This document shows, in pieces, positions 54,901-64,000 of a DNA stretch of 64,000 nucleotides; positions within the stretch are counted from its first letter, which is position 1; each line of letters begins with the position of its first letter. The translations under genes were made by a program, and so were the position numbers. Origin of the DNA: Lates calcarifer (lineage: Eukaryota > Chordata > Actinopteri > Centropomidae); NCBI RefSeq assembly GCF_001640805.2, contig NC_066833.1, positions 14,438,068-14,502,067 of the forward strand. The letters are read 5' to 3'. A model generated the notes under the pieces. It saw nothing but the letters and a program-made list of their open reading frames with translations, was not told the origin of the DNA and made no database searches.

Positions 54901-57900
54901 CTTCCTTCCTGAGTCAGTGAATGAGTGAACAGCCAGATGAACCCACTTCCTTGATTAACCATGAGCCCAACTGGAACTGATCTCATTATGAGTACAACCA
55001 GTGGAGAGGGTCAGGCCAAAATGAAATTCTGGGTTGACAATGACATTTCAGGATCAAGACAGGGAAAAATAACTCATTCTTTTTTGATAGTCAGTATCCA
55101 GAAAACCACCGTCATGCTAGATGAGAAATAAGAAAACAAGTATTCAGGGATGCACAGCAGCAAAACACCAGTCACAAGTAAATCCTGAGTCAGTCCCTGA
55201 CTAGCTGTGTCTCTGACAGAATTGTGTGTGTTCCAATAGAACAGGTCCCACACTGAAGCTCCTCCTGGCAGCCAAAAAGAAAAACACTAAAACTTATATC
55301 TTGGGGGGAAAGCACATGGATGCACACACCCTCCCTAGGTCAATAGTAGGAGTAACTGGAGTGGCAGTGACAAAAACCAAAGTGCAGTGACATAAGCCAA
55401 TACAAATTAGGAGAAAAAAGGGGCAGAAATATTATTTTGAGGGAACAGTTCCACATTTTGGGACGTGCACTTTTTATTGCAGTCTTTCCAAGTGTGATTT
55501 GAAAATATCAGTCTCACACTCCATGTCTGTACATTAACTGCAGAGATTTAGTTGGCCTAGCTTAGGATATTGGGGTGGAGGTGCTGGGGGGTTAATTGGC
55601 TCCAAGGTGAATAAAACATGTTTAGAAACACCTCTAAAGTGGGCTTATTTACACAATGTGTCTTGTTTTTTAACCCAGAGAGGAACACCAAGCTGTGCAG
55701 CACTTCTGTAGAGCATCCAGCAATAGTGCAGGTTGCCAGATTTGGTTGGTGAGCACATGTCAATCTTTTTGTTTCTGTATAGGCAAAAAACATAGTGTCA
55801 CAACAATGATGCAGAAAATCTACTGTGACTGGCTATTGTTCACCAAGAGTTACTTATAACATGCAACACCTAGAAACCACAAACTGTTTCTCTCTCTCTA
55901 GTCTTTATACTAAGCTAGGCTAAACATGCTCTATCTTTGGCTTTAACATTTAGATTGATATCCATCCTCTCATGGAACTCTTGGAAATAAAGCAAATAAG
56001 TGCATTTTTCAAAATGTTGCACAATGGACAAAAGGATTCCAATCAACGATTTATCTTCAAAGCTTAGCTTAGTTGGGGCTTTTAGCTGGAATGGAGCTCT
56101 GTAAGTCAGCAGGAAGTTGATTTTCATGATGGGTTATTAACTTTAACACTGAAGCTGCTTTTCCAAGGAAAATGTGTTGCAATGAAATGTAAGACAGATA
56201 AAGAGGTAAGCTGGGGCTTGGCCTTGCTGACAGGAATGGCGTACAAAGCAGGTGGCAGTGAGAACTCAGCTGCTTGTGTGTGCCCGCACACATACACAAG
56301 GACCAAGAAGATAGGATGGCACAGTGATTGTCACCAGGGAGACGAGCTGTGTCAAGTGCTCAGCTCTGCGTGGAGAGAAGAGAAGGGGAGGGGCAGAATA
56401 TGGCCCAAACACAGAAAATCTTATACAGTGAAGCAACCACATACCTCACAGCACACACATTCAAAAGTTGAAATGCCTTACTGGCAGAAACATAGACAAG
56501 TGTGCATGGCATTTTACTTACACACACACACACAGTGAAAAGAACCCACTGTCGGATACACCAGTCAAGGGCACACCAAGGTACCGGAAAACTCTTTGAC
56601 GGCAAGTCTCTTTTTACTTCCCCTGAAGCTGACTTCTTCTGAATATGTGCTTGTTGACTTGATTCAAGGATGCCAGGGAGACTGGCTGGGAATAGCTAAA
56701 TTTTTTCTAAGTTTTCATCTTGGCATAAATCAAACAGGAAAAAAGAGTTAGCCATCTTTTCATCGCCATTGATATTAAGGGCTTGCGGCACACTGATTCC
56801 CAGATTCCTTCTCCTAGTCCCCCACCCACTTTACTTGGCTGTCAGACATGTAAATAGGTGTGTGCACGCACACACAACAGCAGGCACAAACAAATTACCT
56901 GTTGCAAAATATTCTGTTAATGTTTCCCAAGATATTCCATGTCTTGCAGAAAATAAAAAAAAGTATTGTATTTAGAGGTTCCTATTCCAAACATATCTTA
57001 TTTCATCTGCGAGGTTGCAGAGGAGAGGAAGTACACGTCTCAGACTAGATTGATACAGAAGAGGAATTAACAGTGATAGTCTCACTAGGCCTTTACTGTA
57101 GGAATGCAACAAACAAAATTCCCATATCCCTTATTTCAGCCAGGTTAACATCCATGTCATAAAAGTGTCCTCAAGTTTATTGTAAAGTTTGAATGTCAAT
57201 GTAACAAACTGCATATTAACAACATAACTCCATTGTAGCTTTTTCTGAGACAGAGGTAGCAGGTAAAATGTTCACTTGGATTCAACAAAGGATACAAAAC
57301 CCATAAAATTATTCCAAAAAGCTTGTGCAGCACAATCCATTTGTTCTGCACTGTGGTTCAGAGAGTTGAATATTTACCTCCCAGATTTTTCATACTTGTC
57401 CTATATGACACTATGCCAAGAGTCACTTTACTGCAGTAAATATAACTTCAAATGCTTTTCTCTGGCTAGAGGACCCTTGAATGACTCTGTAAACTAAATA
57501 CAAATGTAACCTCACAGGTAACAGACAAATATAATAACTTCACCATAAAAAAGATGTATATCAATTATAAAACATGCCACAAATGTTTACTTTGTTGCAT
57601 GGATTGCTACAGTGGGCAAGACTTTTATCCACAGTCATGATATAAAAAAAATATATATATATTTTTATTCACAAATTTGCCTCATGTTATCTTGAGCTGC
57701 AGTGATGGAGGAGGGCTGAATATATATCCAAATATAATATAATTAATTGTCATTGTGAAGTCAAATCTCTGTTAGAAATATAAAATACAGGAGATAATGC
57801 AACTAGAATTCAGGATATTTTGGATAAAATCTGCCTCAGTGCCACTGCAGTAGGAAGTTACTCAGGTTCTAACAGCAACATTGTCTAACATGACATCCAA

Positions 57901-60137
57901 AAATAGCAGCTGCAGAGAACTGCTCCAGCCAACGGCTCACTCCATACTTACAGCTGTATCTGACAACCCAGCAGCCAGCAAGGAGACCCAGGAGGGTGGA
58001 GTAGGTGGTGGGCATGTGTCCTTCTGGCACCACGACATGGCTCACTGGAGGGAGAAGATACACATACACACACGCACACGCACACACGCACACGCACGCA
58101 CGCACGCACGCGCGCGCACGCACACAAGCCAAATTGAAAAGGTACAAATGAGTTGTGCTACACATGCATGAGAAGCCCTGAGAAGCCTGCCCTCCTTGTG
58201 TGTCTGTCAGACTGCCCAGCAAACAGTGTGTGTCTGGTGCAAATTCAGACAGCTAAATATGTATTGTGCTATACAAATCTAATCATATTATTATCTAGTC
58301 TTTAATCTGATAATATATTTTACTTAAAAACATACAATTTGAATACTTGAATCTTTCAACTAGAGACACTTGTGGTGGGAAATGCCAATGCTAGCATGCT
58401 ATGGTGCTGTTGTTTAGCAGGTATTATGTCATCATGTTATTTCAGTCTAGTGTGTTAGTATGGTAACATTTTCTAATTAGCGAGTATGATGGGAATGTAG
58501 TTTTTCTGGTATTTCTTCAGGAACCAAAGTACAAAATATTTACTTGAAAATAGATATTAAATGCAGGCATACTTTATGTGCTCACTTCAGCATACACTTA
58601 AATAGATAACTGATTATATTGATTTATCAGCCCTAGCCTAACTGCAGAGGACAACTAATATTTATGGTTTTGATTCCTGATTAATCCAGTAAATGTAGTC
58701 TATTTCTCATTGTGTTAATGATTGACTACTGGCCCTTAATTCACCAGGGTAAACAGGTAAGCTTTCAGTTCATGGCAACACATCAAAAAGCCAAGCTTAT
58801 TTCATAAAATGCTTCAGACAAGGATGCATAATTATACGTTTATTAAAATTTAAATGTAGGCTTATTACCTCTTCATTCAACAAGTAAGCTCACTTGACAA
58901 GTGGAAAATGAACATAATTATATCTCCAGGGCAAAGCCTTCTTACATTGTGCATTGACCGTGAATTTGTGTGGATTTGTAGCTTTGAATTGAAAATGTAA
59001 AAACCATTCTCTGAAAGCACCAACTTTCACCCCTCCAGTCAGAGAAAGGAGAGTTGTGGGAAACACTTCTGTTTTTCATTAGTGGGTATTCATCACCCTG
59101 ACAGTACCTCCAAACATTTTATGAGGAATGATTTCAATTACTTTTACTCTCTGGTATTCTCCCAGCCATTACTATTCAACAGTGAAGGAGCTGCTGTATC
59201 ACAATGATGTATACAGCTCTAAAAGCACTTGTTAGTTACTGCTGAACTTTCATGAATGATAATTCTTAAGCGTCTACTCTTGTCTTCTACTATACAAAAG
59301 TATCTCTGTTATATAGTAAAGCCTCTAAAAGGACCATCCAAATAAAAATTTCATCTTTAAAGGTTAGGGTTAGTGTTAGGGTTACAGTATATAATCTTTA
59401 TTTAAAAAAAAACAAAAAAACATTATGTTTGGGGCAAAAGACTACCATGACTAGAGAACTCATTGGGTGGTTGAGCCTGAAATTGCCCATTTAATACATC
59501 TTTCAGTTAAACAGGCCATCCAAATGATAGTTGACTGCCTGTCAGAGTGTTTGGCAGTGAACAAGCTTATCAGCCATGGTCCCAATGTACCAGTAATTGG
59601 CTGGTAGCTGCTGCTAATTTTCAGTTTTGCTGAGAGCACATGTGTCACAAATAACAACATTAAAAAGCAATGCAACCATAATCTAACGGCTTCACATTGC
59701 AGCTACACTGAGGAAGTTTAAGCCCCATGAGGAGGTTGTGTCTAAATCACACAAACATTACCTGAGCCGGAGAAGGTGTCAGCCACCCTGCCTCCAAGTA
59801 GCTGTCCCAGTTTGGTCAGTTGAAGCTGTGCTGGCGGAGACAGCTTGCTGGGCAGAAACACCATCATTTCATCCTTCCTCACGAAGTCACTCACCTAAAA
59901 AAAGACATAAGAACACAGTTCAGAAATTTCTAGGCCTATAATGCAAAAATTAGCAGTACTCTAGCAGGAAAAGGGAAAAAAAGGTTATTCACATCGACAT
60001 GTAGACGTACCATAGAGAGACTGGTTGAGGGACTAAAAGATGTATTAGCATATTGGGTTCCTTCTGAGGCTTCCTGGAAAATCTCCAGCATCTCCAGACT
60101 CACTGCATAATCTGCAGGCCGCTTTCCATACAGATTA
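51615..60137 (-). CDS. bard1: bard1, BRCA1-associated RING domain protein 1, 3' five exons (partial, 5' end beyond window)
   Basis: BARD1 pairs with BRCA1 as a nuclear E3 ubiquitin ligase in homologous recombination; its C-terminal ankyrin-BRCT half reads ubiquitylated nucleosomes. Five exons on the minus strand join in consistent phase: 60137-60011, 59894-59762, 58044-57952, 53695-53598 and 51962-51615, about 265 residues plus stop. They carry the end of the last ankyrin repeat (LYGKRPADY), a Ser/Thr-rich linker, BRCT1 (VSHVVVPEG to [12 protein letters not shown]) and BRCT2 ([13 protein letters not shown], then QGKVW-like [16 protein letters not shown]). Exon sizes 133, 93 and 98 nt equal those I recall for human exons 8-10. 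The RING and other ankyrin exons are not in the window. No frame breaks are seen. It lies tail to tail with vwc2l, as in mammals. A serine stands where human BRCT1 has Lys619. Confidence 0.94.
51963..53597 (-). other. bard1: bard1 last intron
   Basis: GTAAAT donor and TTTTGTAG acceptor. Apart from a Tc1 remnant (about 52915-53230) nothing else is recognised. Confidence 0.8.
52915..53230 (-). mobile_element. Tc1-type transposase fragment, strongly decayed
   Basis: Read on the minus strand it resembles the middle of a Tc1 transposase: a glycine-rich stretch, then [15 protein letters not shown] and [13 protein letters not shown], followed by decayed sequence where the FQQDNDPKH motif would be, and RTTQEWLQ. 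Stops and deletions break the frame, and no terminal inverted repeats were identified. It belongs to a different Tc1 subfamily from the copy at 24581. It lies in the last bard1 intron in the same orientation as bard1. Confidence 0.7.
53598..53695 (-). CDS. bard1: bard1 exon (equivalent to human exon 10): BRCT1-BRCT2 junction
   Basis: The acceptor follows a CT-rich tract and GATGCCAG. The first two bases complete the split Trp codon, then [21 protein letters not shown] and [11 protein letters not shown] follow, matching VKACLRRKVCEQEEKY and GPRRSRLNREQL of BARD1. The donor is TTG/GTAAAT at 53597, phase 0. Length is 98 nt. Confidence 0.9.
53696..57951 (-). other. bard1: bard1 intron between the two BRCT1 exons
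   Basis: GTAAGT donor and GATGCCAG acceptor. It contains the MITE-like repeat at 55441-56030, short A-runs (54131, 54174) and a CA run (56520-56534). No other coding is supported. Confidence 0.75.
55441..56030. mobile_element. MITE-like element with inverted ends
   Basis: The left end reads GGGAACAGTTCCACATTTTG. The right end, reverse-complemented, reads CAACATTTTGAAAAATGCAC and GAGTTCCATGAGAGGATGG, so both ends resemble the left end of the repeat at 39696. The interior also holds AGTCTTTATACTAAGCTAGG in the opposite orientation. Either one element with long inverted ends or two facing copies. Confidence 0.45.
57952..58044 (-). CDS. bard1: bard1 exon (equivalent to human exon 9): core of BRCT1
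   Basis: The acceptor CTTCTCCCTCCAG lies just downstream (in transcript sense) of a long TG/CG-alternating tract; the donor is AGCT/GTAAGT at 57951. The exon encodes [19 protein letters not shown], then [12 protein letters not shown] and the first base of a Trp codon. GCW and the hydrophobic helix are BRCT hallmarks. It is 93 nt and phase 1 at both ends, so skipping would delete 31 residues in frame. Confidence 0.92.
58045..59761 (-). other. bard1: bard1 intron between the equivalents of exons 8 and 9
   Basis: GTAATG donor and CTCCCTCCAG acceptor. Besides the alternating tract at 58061-58127 there is a short TTAGGG-like stretch at 59362-59383. Nothing else recognised. Confidence 0.75.
58061..58127. 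repeat. (CA)/(CG) alternating purine-pyrimidine tract beside a bard1 acceptor
   Basis: ACACACGCACACG-type repeats pass into ACGCACGCACGCGCGCGCAC. On the bard1 strand it is a TG/CG tract ending about 15 nt before the acceptor AG at 58046-58045. Z-DNA-prone. Confidence 0.9.
59762..59894 (-). CDS. bard1: bard1 exon (equivalent to human exon 8): start of BRCT1
   Basis: The acceptor is a T-run followed by AG (59896-59895) and the donor is TCAG/GTAATG at 59761. The exon encodes [23 protein letters not shown], then [16 protein letters not shown], aligning with the first BRCT strand and helix of BARD1. The serine of the phosphate pocket (human Ser575, in LPSKL here) is kept, whereas the flanking glycines are not. 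Length is 133 nt and it ends in phase 1, matching the next exon. Confidence 0.88.
60011..60137 (-). CDS. bard1: bard1 exon (equivalent to human exon 7): end of ankyrin repeats and linker
   Basis: The acceptor TTCTTCACAG ends at 60138 and the donor ATG/GTACGT begins at 60010. The first base completes a codon, then [16 protein letters not shown] follows, matching the ankyrin-repeat exit NIFGLRPVDY of BARD1. A Ser/Thr-rich linker to BRCT1 comes next. At 127 nt it is 18 nt longer than the human exon as I recall it, so the linker is longer. The intron to the next exon is only 116 nt (59895-60010). Confidence 0.85.
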
Positions 60138-60380
60138 CTGTGAAGAAGAATATTCAAAAGATAAGTGTGTCAATGTCTCACACACATGTAAAGCAATGCA
60201 GACCATTTGGTGACCACAAGGGGAGTTAGACATGTTAAGACATGATAGCTTGCTGACAAAATAAATTATTTAGTAATTATATTCACTTAGATTTGTTCAC
60301 CAAAAATACATTGACACAAGCTGAAAGCAGGTCAAAGGTCATGTGCAACAAAGTTTTGCATTGTGTAGTTAAATATATCT

Positions 60381-60412
60381 TGCATGTCATGGTAATTGCA
60401 TGTCATGGTAAT
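60381..60412. repeat. Tandem duplication of 16 bp
   Basis: TGCATGTCATGGTAAT occurs twice back to back without mismatch. Confidence 0.95.
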
Positions 60413-61149
60413 TACTCTAATTTCTTCAGTAAAAGCATAATGTAAGAGGAGATTTTAAAGACCATACTGACTTGGCCAACCTTTTTTCTTCTTGTCTTGG
60501 GGCCATGACAGTAATGGCTCAAATAACAATCCTTTTCCTGTCCTTGGAATATTCTGAAAATCATCTTCTTATTACTTATACTGTCTGACAGTGAACAATT
60601 GTGTTATCTTCCCTTTTCAAACTGTTCACTCTCGTTCTTGTCTTCTGGCAACTAACAAGAGACTTTTAACCTTTACCTTTTAAACCTGAATCCAATTAAT
60701 TACACAAATTTATGTAACCAAACTGTTGCCATCCTGCCTAACTGCCGACCTGACAAAGCTTTCACATGCTAAGGTAGCACTGATATAACTACATTATAGA
60801 TCCAAGGCAAAGGTCTCTCCAGCAAAGTAGTCATTCCGTCCTCTTATTTCATGACAGTCTCTGCAAATTTGGGTTGTTTTTTATGACTGGCCAAGCAGGA
60901 CATTAAAAATCAATATTTGCCAGTCCAGAGTTCAGAGAAAAACAATTTGGCAATGTCACACCCTGCTTGTTCTGTGACTGTGCATCCAAGTGTGTCATTC
61001 ACTTGTTGGAGCATAATTGTTTGATTTAAGGTTGAGCTGAAATCTGTGCCCTACCTCATTCATAGGTCATCATGTCCAAATACAACACACCAGACTCAAT
61101 GCATGCAGAAAATACAGATGCCAAAGGGTTGCATAACTTTACTGAGAAG

Positions 61150-62405
61150 TGCTAACTTTTTAAGCTTTCTCAGTTACATTTATCCTCCACTATCATCCCT
61201 GTCCCCAAAAAATCAAGGATCACAGACCCAACAGGAGGCAGCATGTAAGGCTGGGAAAACACATCTCCAACTCTCGGACAATCAGCACCGGTTCCCCTCA
61301 AGGCTGTATTCTCTCCCCTCTACTCTTCTCCCTGTATACCAACAGCTGCATCTCCAGTAACCAGTCTTTCAAACTCCTGAAGTTTGCTGACGACACCACC
61401 CTCGTTGTGCGCATCTCTGGTGGGGATGAGTCTGCCTACATGAGGGAGACTGACCTGCTGGTTACATGGTGCAGTGAAAACAAACTGGAGCTCAACGCTG
61501 TGAAGACAGTGGAGATAGCTGTAGACTTCAGGAAGAACACAGCTTCACCCTGCCCCATCATCCTGTGTGACTCCCCGGTCAGATCTGTGGAGTCCTTCCA
61601 TTTCCTGGGGACCATCATCACCCAGGACCTCAAGTGGGAGCTAAACATCAGCTCCCTGATCAAGAAGGCCCAGCAGAGGATGTACTTCCTGCAGCAGCTG
61701 AAGAGGTTCAACCTACCAAGGACAATGATGGTGCACTTCTACACCTCCATCATTGAGTCCATCCTCACCTCCTCCATCACAATCTAGTACACTGCTGCTA
61801 CTGCCATGGACAGAGGCAGACTGCAGTGTGTCATCCGGTCTGCTGAGAAGGTGATCGGCTGTAACCTGCCTTCTCTCCAGGACCTGTACACCTTCAGGAT
61901 CCTGAGGCAGGCAGGAAAGATCATGGCCGATCCTGCTCATCCTGGTCACAAACTCTTCAGGACACTCCTTTCTGGCAGGGGGTTGCGGTTCCCCAAAACC
62001 AAGACCTCACACCACAAGCACCACAAGAACAGTTTCTTCCCGTCTGCAACTGGGCTCTTCAACAAGATCTACCCCCCCACCCCCCTCAAAAAAAAAAACA
62101 CACACACGCAGACTGTCACAGACTATAATCCCCCCACCCCCCACTACACATTACATTAACATACATCTATGCGCTACATTAACGCACATCTGGACAATCA
62201 CTGCCACCTTCTAACATTTTTGCACTTTACACTTTATACTTTACACTTTACTTTTTAATTATGTATATTTATGTTCCTTGTAAATATAGTTATTGCTCTT
62301 CACTCTTTTCTTTTACTATAACTGTCCTTTAGCATCAATATACCAAGACAAATTCCTTGTATGTGCAAACTTACTTGGCAATAAAGTCTGATTCTTGTTC
62401 TTGTG
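61150..62405 (+). mobile_element. Non-LTR retrotransposon (CR1/L2/Rex1 type) 3' half, internally deleted
   Basis: Reverse transcriptase coding on the + strand: NRRQHVRLGKHISNSRTIST, GSPQGCILSPLLFSLYTN, LLKFADDTTLVV (FADD at 61383-61394), then SFHFLGTIITQDLKW and LIKKAQQRMYFLQQLKRF. A TAG at 61785-61787 stands where related elements have Trp, after which the same frame continues through SAEKVIGCNLPSLQDLY and SFFPSATGLFNK. Upstream, IIPVPKKSRI (61192-61221) is in another frame and belongs far earlier in the protein, so a central piece is missing. The 3' UTR ends CTTGGCAATAAAGTCTGATT with a short TTCTTG-type tail. Inserted antisense to bard1. A dead copy. Confidence 0.85.
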
Positions 62406-63312
62406 AGAAGACCACATTCCTTTTACAGATTAAGTGAGGCCTTCTGTAATATACAACTCCCCTATAGAAAACAGCATGTGCAATGGAAGCTCAGCATCAC
62501 CTCAAAAGCAGCATTATGCATACAGACTCACAGAGATGAAACTGTGACCATCCCCTAGTTACAATAGGAACACTGAGGAAACAGCCTCAAAGTGTGTACC
62601 TTGAAATTTGAGAGAGCTGCAGGAATGAACTTGAAAAGAAAGAGCTATGGTCACCTTGAAGAGAGAGGGAGAGAAGACAAGAATGAAGAAAAGCATAGGA
62701 GGAGGAGAGGAGACAGAGAGAGGAACCAAGCCCAGCAGGTCGTCTCTAAAAGATTAGGCGTCAGCAAAGATAACACCTGGGGGACAATTAATAGGTCCAC
62801 TGGTCCATAAAATATTTCATTTGGATTCATACCCCCAGTCCCATACCCCCACACAAATACAAACAAACATAACATGTCCCTGTCACTTACACATATGTGC
62901 ACACACACAAGCTGGTTTATGCAGCTGCACGTGAGAAGAATATCTCAAGAAAAATAATAATGCCTGGAAAATTGTACAGGAGGTAAAGTCGCAAACACTT
63001 TCTCACAAGCTTCTGCTTAAGTACACAAGTGGGAGGATGGCTGTGGTGGTTTGATTGAATACCCACTGAAACCATGACTCTTATTCTAACCATGGGGAAG
63101 AGATTCAAATACTAATTTCAAGCTCTACACAAATGAAGAGAAGTGTTGCATGCTACTACCAGCTCACACCTAACACTATCCATACCCTTTCCACACAACA
63201 TCCCTCCTTTACCAGTGACAAAAGAACATAGCTATGCCTACAATATTAATAATAATGATAGCCTTTTATTCTGCCTAGTTGTTGATACATACCTTACATA
63301 CCACCTCAATCT

Positions 63313-63335
63313 AAAAATAAATAAATAAATAAATA
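63313..63335. repeat. (AAAT)n microsatellite
   Basis: Five to six AAAT units. Confidence 0.9.
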
Positions 63336-64000
63336 CATCTATATGTATTTACAAATCCAAACTAAGCTCAAGATCCCTGACAGCTGACATAGCTTTTGAA
63401 CTAGTCTTAAAAGTCTTAAAAAAAGAGTCTTAAGTCTAATGACAGAAACATGTGGCAACCAACTGATGGGGCAGAGGGTGAGGCATCAATGCATTTTTAA
63501 TCATAAAGTTCATTATTTACATTTCCTTCTTCCTTCTTAAACAATCCACTCTGATTTTGTCCTGATGGTTTGATGAGTAGGGTGATACAGAAGCACTGTG
63601 TATTGTACTATAGTTGCTATCCAGACACCCTTCTCTGACACCGAACTGCATAAATTTCAAATGATTTTCATCTCCTAAAAATAGCCTTAGCAATATCCAA
63701 TAACAATGTTGCAAATGTCCTGACTGAACAAAAAGAATAGTCCAGTAAATAAAGAGCCAAAAGCCATCAGAGCAGAGCCATTGTTTTGACAAGGGGATGA
63801 AACTCATGGAGTACATTTCAAAAACTGGAGGAAAGGAGAAAATGACATAGATTCCCTGGAAGGTAAAAATATTGCCCTATCCATATCAAATGCCCATGGA
63901 GTTTTCTGGTAAACAAACAAAATAGAGTTTCTCTCACTAAAACACACTGTGTGTACCAGTGATCTTGCAAAGATTAGTTTCTTATTTGTTTATTTGCTCA

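Larger units (their letters stand above)
60138..64000 (-). other. bard1: bard1 intron upstream of the exon 7 equivalent (runs off the window)
   Basis: The intron ends at the acceptor TTCTTCACAG. I looked for the ankyrin-rich upstream exon on the minus strand and did not find it, so it must lie beyond 64000. The intron holds a 16-bp tandem duplication (60381-60412), an antisense LINE (61150-62405) and an (AAAT)n run (about 63313-63335). Confidence 0.6.

Noticed and set aside
59362..59383. Interstitial telomere-like TTAGGG stretch
   Set aside because: Only about two imperfect units; too short to be meaningful.
60138..64000. Ankyrin-repeat exon of bard1 upstream of the exon 7 equivalent
   Set aside because: No TPLHxA-type motif on the minus strand here; the exon must be outside the window.

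Overview
The window looks like teleost (probably percomorph) nuclear DNA: AT-rich, full of microsatellites, with intron-split genes and typical fish repeats (Tc1 remnants, LINE 3' halves, tRNA-like SINE, foldback MITEs). No bacterial, phage or CRISPR features are present. Species cannot be named from the sequence alone.

Two protein-coding genes are supported, and they converge. On the + strand is vwc2l (von Willebrand factor C domain-containing protein 2-like, 'brorin-like'). It has a GC-rich promoter around 26.9-27.25 kb, at least one predicted non-coding 5' exon, and coding exons at 28867-29253, 40635-40764 and 45904-46055. Spliced, they give a 222-residue secreted protein. On the - strand is the 3' part of bard1, the BRCA1 partner. 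Its last five exons lie at 60137-60011, 59894-59762, 58044-57952, 53695-53598 and 51962-51615. They encode the end of the ankyrin region, the linker and both BRCT repeats. The upstream bard1 exons (RING, most ankyrin repeats) must lie beyond 64000. The VWC2L/BARD1 tail-to-tail order matches the human 2q34-q35 neighbourhood as I know it, which supports orthology of both genes.

Layout: 1-26.9 kb is non-coding DNA with a SINE (2.7-3.0 kb), a possible hAT-like MITE (3.8-4.2 kb), a CpG-dense pocket with promoter-like motifs (4.84-5.17 kb), a LINE tail (5.8-6.0 kb), a dispersed repeat (12.0-12.3 kb), a wrecked Tc1 transposon (24.58-25.6 kb) and a 400-bp foldback element (25.7-26.1 kb). 26.9-46.1 kb is vwc2l. 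46.1-51.6 kb is the shared 3' intergenic space. 51.6-64 kb is bard1, whose introns hold another Tc1 remnant, a MITE-like repeat, a CG/CA tract beside an exon acceptor, and an internally deleted LINE.

The observations I rate highest are a full match to the RE1/REST core motif in the vwc2l promoter, a uORF-packed vwc2l leader, a UG/CG-alternating tract next to the acceptor of an in-frame-skippable bard1 BRCT exon, the apparent loss of a BRCT ligand-binding lysine in bard1, and a 21-bp perfect hairpin in vwc2l intron 1. I found no clear new multi-gene system. Repeat-family names come from memory of fish repeats and need a RepeatMasker run.
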